From: Dipteris shenzhenensis | Lineage: Eukaryota; Polypodiophyta; Polypodiopsida; Gleicheniales | Reading direction: 5' to 3' (one strand) | Assembly (NCBI GenBank): GCA_047967505.1 | Contig: CM106538.1 | Length of the DNA: 64,000 nt | Part shown: positions 11,534 through 21,428 of the stretch, piece by piece | Position numbering within the stretch: position 1 is the first letter of the stretch | Layout: every line of letters begins with the position of its first letter | Notes under the pieces: generated by a model | What the model saw: only the letters and a program-made list of their open reading frames with translations | The model's database searches: none | What the model was told of the DNA's origin: nothing | Translations under genes and position numbers: made by a program

Positions 11534-11719
11534 TGATAAAGTGGGGAGTGAGAGAGAGAAAGAGAGAGAGGAGTACACACGATATAGCTACCTATACACT
11601 ATGTTGTAATATAATCATGAATATATACATGAGAACCCCTTAGGGTTAGGGTTAGGGTTAGGATTAGGGTTTATCCCTAATGCCCTTAAGGTATAGTGCA
11701 ATTTACACCATTCTCAACA
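11534..11719 (-). repeat. Element F, 5' LTR (right copy)
   Basis: On the minus strand it runs from TGTTGAGAATGG to CTTTATCA (186 bp). It contains a GA-rich tract and a telomere-like run of TTAGGG units at about 11640-11670. It aligns with the left LTR at 3109-3275. Confidence 0.85.
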
Positions 11720-12855
11720 CTTGCTTTCTTGCTCTATCCCTTCCTTATATGCTTGGTTTGTCTTCTTTCCTTGCTTGCTTGCTCAGTCCCTCCTTATATG
11801 CTTGCTCTATCCCCTCCTTATATGTTTTCCCTTTCCTCTTTCCCTCTTCCCTTTCCCCTTTCTCGTTTCCTCTTTCCCTTTTCCATACATGCCATCCTTT
11901 CTCCTTTCCCTTTCCCTTTTACTTTCCCTCTTTCCCTTTTTCTTACATGCCATCCATTTACCTCTTTTCCTTTTTCCTCTACTCTTTCCCTTCCATACTC
12001 TTTCCCCTCTACATTTTCCCTCTTCTCTTTCTCTTTCCTACATGCCATCCCTTTTCTTTTTCTAACATGCCATCCTCTTTTCCCCTCCTCTTATCATTTC
12101 TTGTTATCCTCTTTCCTCTCTACTCTTTTCCCTCTTTTCTTTCCCCTCTACTCTTTTCTCTCTTTTCCTTTCCTTCTCTCTTTCCTATGTGCCATCCTCT
12201 TTCCCCTCTTCTCTTTCTCTTTCCTACATGTCATCCTCTACTCTCATGCCTCTTCTCTTTCCCTTTACTCTTTCCTACATGCCATCCTCTTTTCTCCCAT
12301 TTTTCTTCTCTACTATTTCCCTTTCATGCCATCCTCTTTCCCAGCCACTCTTTTTCCTCTTTCCCTTTCATCCTTTCTTTCCTACATGCCATCCTCTCTC
12401 TCCTCTACTCTTTTCCCTTTCTCTTTCCCTTTTCTGCATGCCATCCTCTTTTTTCTACATGCCTCTATTCCCTCCTATTTTTCCTACATGCCTCTATCCC
12501 CTTCCCTCTTTCCCTTTTTCCTCTACTCTTTCCCCTCTTTTCTTTCCCTTTCCTACATGCCATCCCTTTTCCCTCTATTATATTTTCCCTTCTCCTCTTT
12601 CCCTTTCCTCTTACCCCTTTCCTCTTTCCTTTCCCTACATGCCCTCCCTTTTTCCCTCCATCCTCTTTCCTTGTCCCCATATTGATTCCCTTTCCCTATT
12701 TCCCCTTTCCTCTTTTCCCTCTTTCAAAATCTCCTCTTTCCCTACATGCCTACCCTTCCCTCTTTCCCCTCTCCTCTTTCCCTTTTCAACCATCCTCTTA
12801 TTCTTTCCAAATCCTCTTTCTCCTCCATACTCTATCCTCTCCCTACATGGATACA
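11720..12855 (+). repeat. Pyrimidine-only minisatellite, about 1.1 kb
   Basis: The plus strand is almost purely C and T, with recurring CATGCCATCC blocks set in TTTCC/CTCTTT text. Units are degenerate and of unequal length (roughly 35-70 bp), each built as pyrimidine run plus CTACATGCCATCC. Because stop codons need purines, all plus frames are open for long stretches, so the apparent proteins of up to 393 codons are artefacts. The tract borders element F, whose left flank is also CT-rich, so F probably inserted into or beside the array. Mirror-like homopyrimidine DNA can adopt triplex (H-DNA) forms. Confidence 0.85.
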
Positions 12856-12909
12856 AAGTAGTAGGATCAAAGAACCGAAGGATATGGTAGCAAATTCTAA
12901 GGGAATATT

Positions 12910-13244
12910 TGTTGAGATATCGAGCTCCACTCGTGATATGCCAGGGTGATCATTGTGCATTTATGTCACCGACTTGTTAGCTACATATGCAGTTGGTACA
13001 CCGCCCATGAATAATAGCTGGATGACAACTATCTTTATGTACTCTAGTTAGTGATGCCACCTTAGCTGAGTTTGGTTTGAGACCCACATATAGGGTTCAC
13101 CTATTCTTTTGTACTTAGAGTTCTTTTGGCTTTCACAACTGAGGGGAAAACTGTTTTCAGCCTCCACCTTTGTGTATATTCCCAGATTGTGTATGTGAAA
13201 AAGTTGCAAGTGAGACTCCTTCCTTCTCTCCCACTCTCTTCACA
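12910..13244 (+). repeat. Element H LTR, plus orientation
   Basis: Begins TGTTGAGATATCGAGC and ends CTCTCTTCACA, followed directly by a PBS. It aligns along its whole length with the reverse complement of 14894-15238. Confidence 0.9.
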
Positions 13245-13257
13245 TGGTATCAAAGCC
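13245..13257 (+). other. Element H primer-binding site
   Basis: TGGTATCAAAGCC sits immediately after the LTR. It is complementary to the initiator tRNA-Met 3' end with one mismatch. Confidence 0.85.
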
Positions 13258-13792
13258 CAGTTCGTGGTAAGGAGCTCAAGAAAGCAAACCAAGTTTGCGG
13301 TGTCCTAGTAAGAGGATCAGTGTTGCTTTCCTTTTTTTCCGAGTTTGGGGGCAAATCTCTGCAAATAGCACAGCCAAAAAGTGTGAGAGTGCACTGTCTC
13401 AGATTGGGACGCCCTTCGCGGTGTGGCGAGAGGGTAGTATATGCTACGGGATAGGGCAAAGCCCTTGGTGAAAATATTTTTTTGATTCGAGGCCATTTTG
13501 GGGCCCGTTTTGGTGGCGGAAGTTTTCCGCAAGCACCCAAGAAAGTGCCCTATTTTTGCTATGTGACCACTGTTCTGTAGGTCGGTGAAAAGTTATCGCA
13601 GAATTTACATCATATGCCTGTGTGCAGAGATATTGGGAGTGACATAATCATTCTTGTTGCTTGTTGATGCATAATCATCACAAGGAAGTGACTGTGTGGT
13701 CAAATACCACTCTCGTCAGTTTTGCAGATTTGCCCTTGTGAGGCAGAAGTTGTGTTTTTTTGCAGTGACAATATATTTTATAGTGTTCTGTA

Positions 13793-14080
13793 ATGGCGTC
13801 TAATGCTCTTTCACAGATTGTCACTGAAAAGCTTGACAAGAACAACTTCCAAGCATGGAAGCTTAGAATGATGAATTTCCTTAAGGGAAAAGGCTATTGG
13901 GAGTTCATTACTGGAGCTGAACAAGAACCAATAATTCCTAATGTTCCCAATCAATAGGAGTTGCAGGCATTTAAAGGCTGGCATGAGAGAGCCATAAAAG
14001 TTATGTACTGGCTGTCTATCAGTATTTCAAATTCTATGATTGTGCATATTCAGGATGCAAGCACGTTGAAGGAGGCGTGG
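13793..14080 (+). pseudogene. Copia gag N-terminal fragment (element H)
   Basis: Starts with ATG and reads MASNALSQIVTEKLDK, then NNFQAWKLRMMNFL, the typical opening of plant copia Gag (a capsid-like protein that packages element RNA). An in-frame TAG at 13955-13957 lies in VPNQ*ELQ, where Gln is likely. Reading continues through YWLSISISNSM to STLKEAW and then ends abruptly in unrelated sequence. The expected continuation (NLVTKM, then STNTQARKMQ) is found on the minus strand at about 18693. So this is a Gag start cut off by a rearrangement, and it is not functional. Confidence 0.8.
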
Positions 14081-14893
14081 GTTTAAATACATAACTTTGT
14101 CTCTTTGAGGTATGAATAATTAAAATTGATGCTCACATACACAAACACGGATTGGCATGAGTGGCATGAGGAGTAGCAATGATGAAGGAGGAGTTGAAGG
14201 AGAACCCTTGCTATATTTAACTGAGGACAAGGACAACAACTTGAAGGAGGGGCCAAATGATGATGAGGATGGCTACGAAGGGGTCAAGAGCTACTTCATT
14301 GATGAGTAGGCACACTATTTGGTGGAGATGTTTTAAGGGTATAGCTATTGTATTATGGTCCTCATATGCTGAGTAGTCTTGACTTGGTATACGCTGCTTT
14401 GTGATGAGTATTCTAATGCATATTACCTTGAAAATGATTTTTTCCTAAGTGTGGAGACATTAGTATAGGCGTCAGTATGCCCATTAGAAGAGTCCCATAG
14501 GTATACTCATTGGGACTTGATGACACCTACAAGAAATCGACAGCATCAGTATCCACATCAATATACATGTTGGGCACCAAGATTGTGTTCCCTTTTTTTT
14601 TTTTTGGTTTGAGCAAATTAGGGCTTGTTTTAGCCCCATTCTACACCATGATAAATTTAAAACCCCACTGTAATTGAAAACCAAGATCAATTTCAAGTTT
14701 CATGTGGAGTATTCCGTGGTATTTGGTTGCACTACAAAAATATTACACAAACTATCACATCATTTATTACAAGAGTTCCCTTCAAGAAAAGAGATATATA
14801 AAAATAAAAAATTACGAGAGTAGCTCTGCTTCAGTCCTGTCCTATCCTCTCCATCGTTTTCTCCCCTCCTGGGTGGGTTGAACTCCATGGCCT
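14081..14893. other. Unassigned 0.8 kb between the two halves of element H
   Basis: No copia coding and no LTR similarity. The plus strand has an acidic open stretch near 14160-14300 (GEPLLYLTEDKDNN, then DEDGYEGVKSYF, ending in a stop) that could be the tail of some other protein; I do not recognise it. A T10 run lies at about 14590. Confidence 0.4.
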
Positions 14894-15238
14894 TGTGAAG
14901 AGAGTGGGAGAGAAGGAAGGAGTCTCATTGCAGCTTTCTCACATACACAATGGGGGAATATACACAAAGGTGGAGGCTGAAAATAGTTTTCCTCTTCTTA
15001 GTTGTGAAAGCCAAAAGAACTCTTAGTACAAAAGAATAGGTGAACCCTATATGTGGGTCTCAAACCAACCTCAGCTAAGTAAGGTGGCATACTAACTGAG
15101 CCACTAACTAGAGTACATAAAGATAGCTGTCATCCAGCTATTATTCATGGGTGGTGTACCAACCGCATCTGCAGCTAACAAGTCGGTGACATAAATGCAC
15201 AACGGGCATATCATGAGTGGAGCTCGATATCTCAACAC
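14894..15238 (-). repeat. Element H LTR, minus orientation (3' LTR of the pol part)
   Basis: On the minus strand it runs from TGTTGAGATATCGAGC to CTCTCTTCACA. It is preceded by a G-rich purine tract. Small indels distinguish it from the plus-strand copy, for example an extra GGCTCAGTTAGTA segment. Confidence 0.9.
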
Positions 15239-15251
15239 TCCCCCTCGAGCT
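15239..15251 (-). other. Element H polypurine tract
   Basis: On the minus strand GCTCGAGGGGGAG directly precedes the LTR start TGTTGAG, the standard PPT position. Confidence 0.8.
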
Positions 15252-16117
15252 CAATCCCAATTCCTGCACACCAAGTAGGTCTCTGAACTTGCGTAGCTTC
15301 TCTGCACCCAATGCCTTCGTGAATATGTCAGCTACCTAATCCTCTGTGCTAACATAAACTAGATCAATAAAACCTACTAGAACCTTCTCCTGCACATAGT
15401 GATAATGCACCTCAATGTGCTTTGTTCTAGCATGATAGATTGGGTTATTTGCCAAGTGTATACTAGTCATGTTGTCACAATAAATGACAACTGGCCCATC
15501 TATAGACTAATGCATATCATAAAGTAGCTTATGCAACCAAGCTACCTCACATGCAACCATTGCTGCACCCCTGTACTCAGCCTTTGTGCTCAATAAGGCA
15601 ACTGTAGGCTGTTTCTTGTTGCTCCAAGTGACTGCAGCACTCCCAAAAGAGAACATATATCCACTTGTAGATCGTTTATCAAAAATACTACCAGCCCAAT
15701 CAGCATCAGTGTATCCATGCAACCGATCTGAACCCCGGTCTCATAAAATAGTCCATACTGTAATGTGGACTTCACATACCTCAGTATGCGTCTAGTCGCA
15801 TCCAAATGTGGTTTCCTTGGAGCCTGCATAAACTGACTTACCAACCCAACATCATAGCTCAAATCTGGCTTGGTAATAGTCATATAAATCAAACTTCCTA
15901 CTATGGGTCTGTACATAGTAGGGTCTTCCAGAAGCTGACCTGCATCTATGCTCAACTTCACATTCTGCTCTAAAGGAACTGAAATAGGCTTACAGCCGGT
16001 CATCCCATATTTGGACAGCATGTCCAATCCATACTGCCTCTGTAAGAGCCACATCCCACTTATGGATCTAATCACCTCAATGCCCAAGAAGTAACGCAGC
16101 TCTCCCAAATCCTTCAT
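15252..16117 (-). pseudogene. Copia reverse transcriptase C-terminus and RNase H (element H)
   Basis: The minus-strand reading begins MKDLGELRYFLGIEVI, the stretch that follows the catalytic YVDD in copia reverse transcriptase. It continues through VGSLIYMTITKPDLSYDVG. The RNase H follows after a frameshift near 15590: YTDADWAGS with its first aspartate, TKAEYRGAA with the glutamate. A TAG at 15507-15509 replaces a probable Gln (MH*SIDG). The remaining RNase H, including CDN and a HARTKHIEV-like stretch, runs to the PPT. The enzyme would copy element RNA and degrade it, but here the front of the reverse transcriptase, with the active site, is missing. Confidence 0.85.
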
Positions 16118-16118
16118 C

Positions 16119-16535
16119 TCAAACTTCTACTTTAATAGCATTTTCCCATTTTTCTTTTCCCATGGCTTGCTTAAAAGAAGTGGGTTCTGGTTCATGTATC
16201 ACTTTGAGCATATAGGCATAGTGAATGGCTGTAAATCCATCATATTTTAGCCTATCCACAGGATACCTAGCTTTGGTAGACCTGTGCAAAATAGGCTCAC
16301 TACCAGGTGCTCTCAAAACATCCCTTGTCTTCCTTACTCTAAGTGTAACAACATAACGAATACCCAACTCATCATCAAGGCTCTATTCTGAGCCATTGGA
16401 TTCACCATCCACATAAGAGTGACCTGCATTCACATCAACCATGGGCTGATCTACTTTCTCTTTTCCTTTTCGTGATACTTGCATACCACTATTTGCATTG
16501 CTTTGAGGAGATCCTCCTGATCTCAATCTGCCTAT
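16119..16535 (-). pseudogene. Copia integrase-RT linker and RT start (element H), core deleted
   Basis: The minus-strand reading ends SFKQAMGKEKWENAIKVEV, the residues that normally start the copia reverse transcriptase. The very next codons (FEMKDLGELRYF) belong after the YVDD site. So a segment of roughly 170 codons holding the polymerase core is absent, in a single clean deletion at about 16117. The preceding linker is low in complexity and contains stops, as is usual in old copies. Confidence 0.8.
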
Positions 16536-18124
16536 CTATGGCGAAGTAGGTGAACCCCTGCTAGAGGACACTACAGGTCCACTAATATTTTGTGATTGCT
16601 GTTGTGAATTCTGTACAGCATTACCATTTTGTGCATCTACATCATGAATCACATTTACTGGTTTATACCAGCTGCTCATCTCATAAAAAACAACATCACT
16701 GCTCACTGTAAACTTATGAGTAGAAGGGTTATAGCATCTATACCCTTTTTGCTGCAGAGAATAACCAATAAAGATGCACTTCTCAGCTTTTGGATCCAAC
16801 TTGGATCTCAACTCATCTGGCACATGAACATACGCAATGCAACCAAAAACTTTCAAATGAGAAATATCTGGTTTCCTACTAGTATACCTCTCCTCTAGCG
16901 TCATGCCATGTATTGTTGAAGTGGGAGTCTTGTTCATTATGTAGACTACTGTAGCAACTGCTTCAGCCCAATAATAATCTAGCAGGTCTTTTTTGTTGAG
17001 CATGGCATGAGATACCTCTCCAATATGCCTGTTTTTCATTTCTGCAACTCCATTTTGCTGTGGGGTATGACTGCATTAATATTGCTGCTTTATGCCATGC
17101 TCCTGCAGGAAACTTGCAAACTTATTTGAGAGGTACTCTCCCCCTCCATCTGACCTTAGGCATTTTATTTGTAGACCTGTTTCTTTTCCAACCATAGCTT
17201 TAAAAGCTTTGAAATGCCCAAACTCTTCACTTTTCTTTTTCATAAAATGCACCCAAACTTTTCTACTGTAGCCATCAATAAAAGTGACAAAATAATGACA
17301 GCCTCCAATAGATGCAGCTTTAGTAGTCCACCCATCTGAGTGGATTAATTCCAATGGCCTCTTACTCTCTTGAACATGTCTAGGAAATGGTTTCTTGCCT
17401 GTTTTCCAAATTGACATGCTTCACATACCTTATGCATTTCTACAACCTTGAACTTAGGCAATCCTGCAACAATATTTTGGGCCTGCATTAATTTAAGGTG
17501 CTGTACATTAAGATGACTAATGCGTTTATGCCATATATCAATATCTGCAACTACATCGGTCCCATGTGCAAACATTGTTGCACTCAATTCAGGCATTTCC
17601 ACATCCAACGTAAACATCCTGCCCTTCTTCTTCCCTTTTGCTATCAAGCGATCTTTAGTTTTCATATCCTCAACAAAGCATCCATGAGGATTAAATCTGA
17701 CCTGCAAGCCCTGCTCAACCATTTGACCAACAGAAACCAGGTTCTTGGTGATATTCTGGACATGAAATACATCAGATAGGTATTTCTTTTTTCCATCGTG
17801 CATAGACAAATGAATTTTACTGATTTGCACAATAAGATGTGCAACATCATCACCAGTCTCCACAAATCTCGGTCTTTCCATTTTCCTTGCATCCTGCATC
17901 CATTCTGCATGACCTGCCATGTGGTTTGACGCACTTGAGTCAACATACCACACATCATTGCTTTCTTCTGCACTTGTCATAGAATTGGTCATGTGTTGCA
18001 CCATAAATAGATGCTCATTTCTGTCATCACCCTGTCTACTAGAGGATGCATAATTGCCTTGCTGCAATTTTCCAGTCATGATGTCATTTTGCTTTTTATA
18101 GCAGTCTTTAGCCATATGACCCAT
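16536..18124 (-). pseudogene. Copia protease-integrase region (element H)
   Basis: Reading on the minus strand: the zinc knuckle end MGHMAKDCYKK, a protease motif VDSSASNHMAG (usual form D-S-G-A), a GAG-pre-integrase domain with WHKRISHLN and CEACQFGKQ, then the integrase core SDGWTTK, FVTFIDGYSRK and RSDGGGEYLSN. It continues as VVYIMNKTPTS and HLKVFGCIAYVHVP with SKLDPKAEKCIFIGYS. At least two frame breaks interrupt it, near 17400 and 17060. The protease would cleave Gag-Pol and the integrase would insert the DNA copy. Both are inactive here. Confidence 0.85.
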
Positions 18125-18215
18125 TTTACCACAGTAGTAGCATTCAACATTGTTGTTTGCATTTTGGCCTCTCTGCCATCCATCATGACCTCTTTGGCTC
18201 CCCCTGCCTTTAAAG

Positions 18216-18693
18216 TTACCACGTCCTCCTCCATGGACTGGTTTTCTTGAATTTGTTGCATATTCTGATTTTTGCCACGGCCTCCAAATCGACCTGCTCT
18301 ACTTCTGCCTCTATCTCTTCCAGCATTTGAGTAGAAGCATTTGAGTAGAAGACAGCTTCTTTTGAAGTTCCTCCTGAAGAAGATGCACCACCATTTCTCT
18401 GCTCTTCAGAAATTAGAAGAGCAATCAACTCCTCAAAATCAGGAAAATTCTCATGGATGGCAATGGATGTCCGGAATTGTGCATAATCCTTTCCTAGACC
18501 ATTCAAGGTCACAAAAACTAAATCATCATCTTCCACTGGCGACCCAATAGAAGCAAGTGCATCTGCAATCTTCTTCACCTTCATGTGGTAGTCATTGATG
18601 CTCATATTTTCTCTCTGCACATTATGCAACTCCTACTTGAGCTGCATTTTCCTGGCTTGCGTATTTGTGCTTTACATTTTTGTTACAAGATTG
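18216..18693 (-). pseudogene. Copia gag C-terminal part (element H)
   Basis: The minus-strand reading contains NLVTKM*STNTQARKMQ, HNVQRENMSINDYHMKVKKI, LNGLGKDYAQFRTS and FEELIALLISEEQRN, the UBN2-type Gag of plant copia elements. Stops occur at the start, including after NLVTKM. It starts just where the plus-strand Gag fragment (ending KEAW at 14080) stops, so together they would make a nearly complete Gag. Confidence 0.85.
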
Positions 18694-20078
18694 AATAAAT
18701 TAAATTGTTGGGAGTTTCTTTCATCTATGAAAATATTTCCAAAATCCTTCTCCCTGAGCCTCTAGCCTTTGGATCAATGTTGTAGCTCTATGGTTATTGG
18801 CATATCTGTATTATTCCTAGATGACTTTATAGACACGTGAAAACACTAGATGCCTCCATAGAGACATTAAACATTAGATTGCTAGATACACAAGATAAAT
18901 ATTTAGAAAAAGAAAGTTTAGTGAAATATTCTAATGACTTACAAACTAGTCCATGAACCTTTTCTTGCCATGTATTCTAAGTGGAATTGACCCACTTTCT
19001 CTATGCAATTTTTTGCATCTTTGCATTTCTTCTTGTTCTTGCCCACAGTATTTTGAACTCCTTCATGGATATCTTCTATTCTTTCTTGTGGGTGAGGGCA
19101 AGATTTTCTAGTCAATCGTCTCTTATTTCCTTTTGAATCACTTTGTTGACCTTCAACACATCCACCATCTTATTCAACATCTAACCCTCATAAAAATATA
19201 TGCACTCAAGCATTGGAATATCATCACATTCCTACATTAGATGTGATGTAAATTTTTCCAATCACTTCCTTAAACTCTGCATGTGAAATTATGACCTTAC
19301 TTACCATTTGCACCCACAATGATTCCCCCATCAACATCAATAAAACATTATACAGAGGCAACCTCATGTAGAGGCCACCTACTAGCATGAGAGACTTGTA
19401 ACTATGAGTTACTATTCTATTACTATTATGGCCTCAAGTGCTAAACTACTATGAATAAGAGGGTGCAATGTGAAGCATGCATGCCCTTGAACCTCTCATG
19501 CTTTTGCTCCCTCTCCCACATAATGATCTCTTGCTCTCCGAGAGTGACCTTGAAAGCAAATCATGGAACTTTTCTAAAATTCTAAACCTTTTCTTGTGTG
19601 TGTCCATCATAACTATCTACGCTGACCATGATCATTGCATTACCTATGCTCCCACTAGATACTACATCTAAAACAATGGGACATAGGTTTTAGTGACATT
19701 CCTAAATACCAAAATAAAAAACAAAGGTACATGTGTAATGCCATATTCTTTCCCTTTGATAGAACCCATAAAGTTGAGAGATGGACGGATTAAGAGGAAA
19801 GTAGAAGGAAGCAACTAAAAAAAATGAGGAGGAGCAATCCAAAAGTGGAAAGGGGAGAGGTGAGAAAGGAATAGAACAGAGGAGAGAAAATAGGAAAGAA
19901 AGGAGGAGAAAAAAGGAGTGGAAGAAAGAGTCTTCAACACAAAAGAGTGGAGACAAGAAGGCTTTAAGTTATGTGCATCAAAGTCTTCAAAAGTCCTTGC
20001 TCATGTAGTGACATAAACTTACAACTGCTTTTGGATTTACCACGGTGTTGCTATTGGCCCACAATAATGGTGCAACTA
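18694..20078. other. Unassigned intergenic DNA
   Basis: No domain, LTR or RNA gene recognised. Purine-rich text occurs at 19790-19930 on the plus strand (GGAGGAG, AAAGGAGG), giving spurious open frames on the minus strand. Confidence 0.4.
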
Positions 20079-20165
20079 CACACACACACACATGCACATT
20101 ATTGTGTGTGTGTGTGCATGCACGTGCATGCGCATGTGTGCATGCATGCATGCGTGCATGTGTGT
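20079..20165. repeat. Alternating purine-pyrimidine tract (AC/TG/CATG)
   Basis: An (AC)n block, a short spacer ATTATTG, a (TG)n block and then CATGCACGTG and GCATGCATGCATGCG motifs give about 85 bp of nearly perfect purine-pyrimidine alternation. This can form Z-DNA. The CA block and the TG block are also complementary, so a hairpin with an ATTAT loop is possible. Confidence 0.9.
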
Positions 20166-21300
20166 TACCTACTATTTCAATAAATCTAAATCTCCGCCAT
20201 TCCACATTCTTAGTCAAAACTTTGAAAGGCCCTCAATAGCTATTGCTTCATCTAGACTATGTTCACAGTTGCATAAATGTCTAAAGGTGCAGCAACCGGG
20301 ATCATCAAGGCTAGTTCATGTCTTAAGCTTTCTTTGTTTCCTTGTTTGGAAATCTAATTGATTACCCTAGCTGCATTTCTAAGTTAAGAATCAGAAGCAG
20401 TTTCTATAAGATTTTTCAAAAGGTAAACGCCCAAAAGAAAATTTATGCATTAAGTAAGCTATCCTTGTAGTTCACCTTACAATTTTCAATCCAATACATT
20501 TATGTCAATGTATACAAGAAAAGTCGAGAGTATTATATCCTTCATCATAAGGTATGCAAGTGTACTCTTCCAAGTTGACAACATCCTTTGTCGCAATGTC
20601 ATGCCCAAGATTCTATCTTGCAAATCCGATGAAGAGGCATGCCAACTCACTACTAAATTGTCCCTTGTAAAATTTGGCGACACATGTTTGCCACTTTGGG
20701 ACGACTTTGGTTTGTCCTCCACATGTGGTCCCCCTCGTTTGTTGGTTGGGTTGGCCTTTGGTTTGGTCAGCTCACCTTTCATGGTGCTTGGTCCACGGGG
20801 AGTGTTGGATTTGGGCCAATCACCCTTGGTACCCCTTGTGTGGTTTGTATAGAAAAGGATATTGTGGTGCTAGACGACACGTATCATTGCTGGACTAATC
20901 CCATAAGCAATGGGGGATTGTTGAGTCCCTTGGATATAAAGAGGTAATAGACCCCTCTCCCATATCTCGCTGGCCTTTTAGGGAGTGGGAGAGGGTATGC
21001 AGGGCTATGGGGTGAGGGAGTGGGATCCCCTCATACTCAATGCACCTCGGATGGACACGTGGCACCTTCTACAGTCCAACAATACCCATCCCTTATACTT
21101 ATTTATGCTCTCTCTCTCTCACACACACACACACATATATAAACATATATGCATGCCTCCTTGTCTTGTGTAACCAAGGCTAATTAGGAGGAGTAAAAAT
21201 CATCCTTTTCCTTTCTACATAATGTAAGGGAAGCTTCATCCATGCTTCCCAATCCCCACAATGCCTTCATTACCCATCTTGGGGTAAGTCCTTGGCCCAT
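20166..21300. other. Unassigned DNA with a weak LTR-start-like site
   Basis: No coding domain recognised. At about 20912-20930, AATGGGGGATTGTTGAGTCC looks like a polypurine tract followed by an LTR start (TGTTGAG), with a possible TATA (GGATATAAAG) just after. I found no partner LTR, so this is only a hint. A short (CT/CA/TA) microsatellite lies at 21111-21150. Confidence 0.3.
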
Positions 21301-21323
21301 CTCTCTCTCTCTCTCTCTCTATG

Positions 21324-21358
<35 letters not shown>

Positions 21359-21428
21359 GTATGCATATGCACATATATATACACATGCCCATGTGCATAT
21401 TCATATATATATATATATATATATATAT
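21301..21428. repeat. Compound microsatellite (CT)n-(TA)n-(TATG)n-(TA)n
   Basis: Successive blocks of CT, TA, TATG and TA dinucleotide or tetranucleotide repeats, with CATGCCCATGTGCATAT between two TA blocks. It produces low-complexity frames rich in Tyr/Ile that are not proteins. Confidence 0.95.

Larger units (their letters stand above)
3109..11719 (-). mobile_element. Element F: non-coding LTR retrotransposon (LARD-like), copia-type termini
   Basis: Two related short LTRs in the same orientation (3109-3275 and 11534-11719) bound this element. Read on the minus strand, the 5' LTR at the right starts TGTTGAGAATGG and ends CTTTATCA. It is followed directly by a PBS, TGGTATCAAAGCC, complementary to initiator tRNA-Met. 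A polypurine tract, AAGAGGGG, abuts the left LTR. Apart from the nested gypsy element G, the roughly 4.8 kb of internal DNA shows no gag or pol domain, which is typical of a large retrotransposon derivative that needs enzymes from another element. Its leader around 9.0-10.1 kb resembles the leader of copia element D. Both outer flanks read CTTGCTTTCTT, which contains a possible target duplication CTTGC. It could instead be a fully decayed coding element. Confidence 0.75.
12910..18693. mobile_element. Element H: copia family split into oppositely oriented parts
   Basis: A plus-strand 335-bp LTR (12910-13244), PBS and gag start (to about 14080) are followed by 0.8 kb of unrelated DNA. Then comes, on the minus strand, a matching 345-bp LTR (14894-15238) with PPT, pol and the rest of gag (to about 18693). 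The two LTRs look about 92 percent identical. The two gag pieces meet end to end, with little overlap or gap. This could be one element whose 3' four-fifths was inverted, or two truncated copies brought together. The flanks ATATT and AGGCC do not form a target duplication, which weakens the single-element reading. Confidence 0.75.

Noticed and set aside
11640-11672. True telomere or chromosome end
   Set aside because: Only a few hexamers are present, they occur at both LTRs of element F, and unrelated sequence continues on both sides.
11680-12890. Open frames of up to 393 codons, rich in Ser, Phe, Leu and Pro, overlapping in all three plus frames
   Set aside because: They arise because the tract is almost all pyrimidine and cannot form stop codons. 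No domain, no signal other than repeats.
20092-20361. Cys/His-rich small frame
   Set aside because: It is the translation of the CA/TG/CATG repeat tract.
20640-20947. Overlapping frames of 74-116 codons as a gene
   Set aside because: No recognisable domain, no family resemblance, and a possible LTR-start signal within; more likely repeat DNA.
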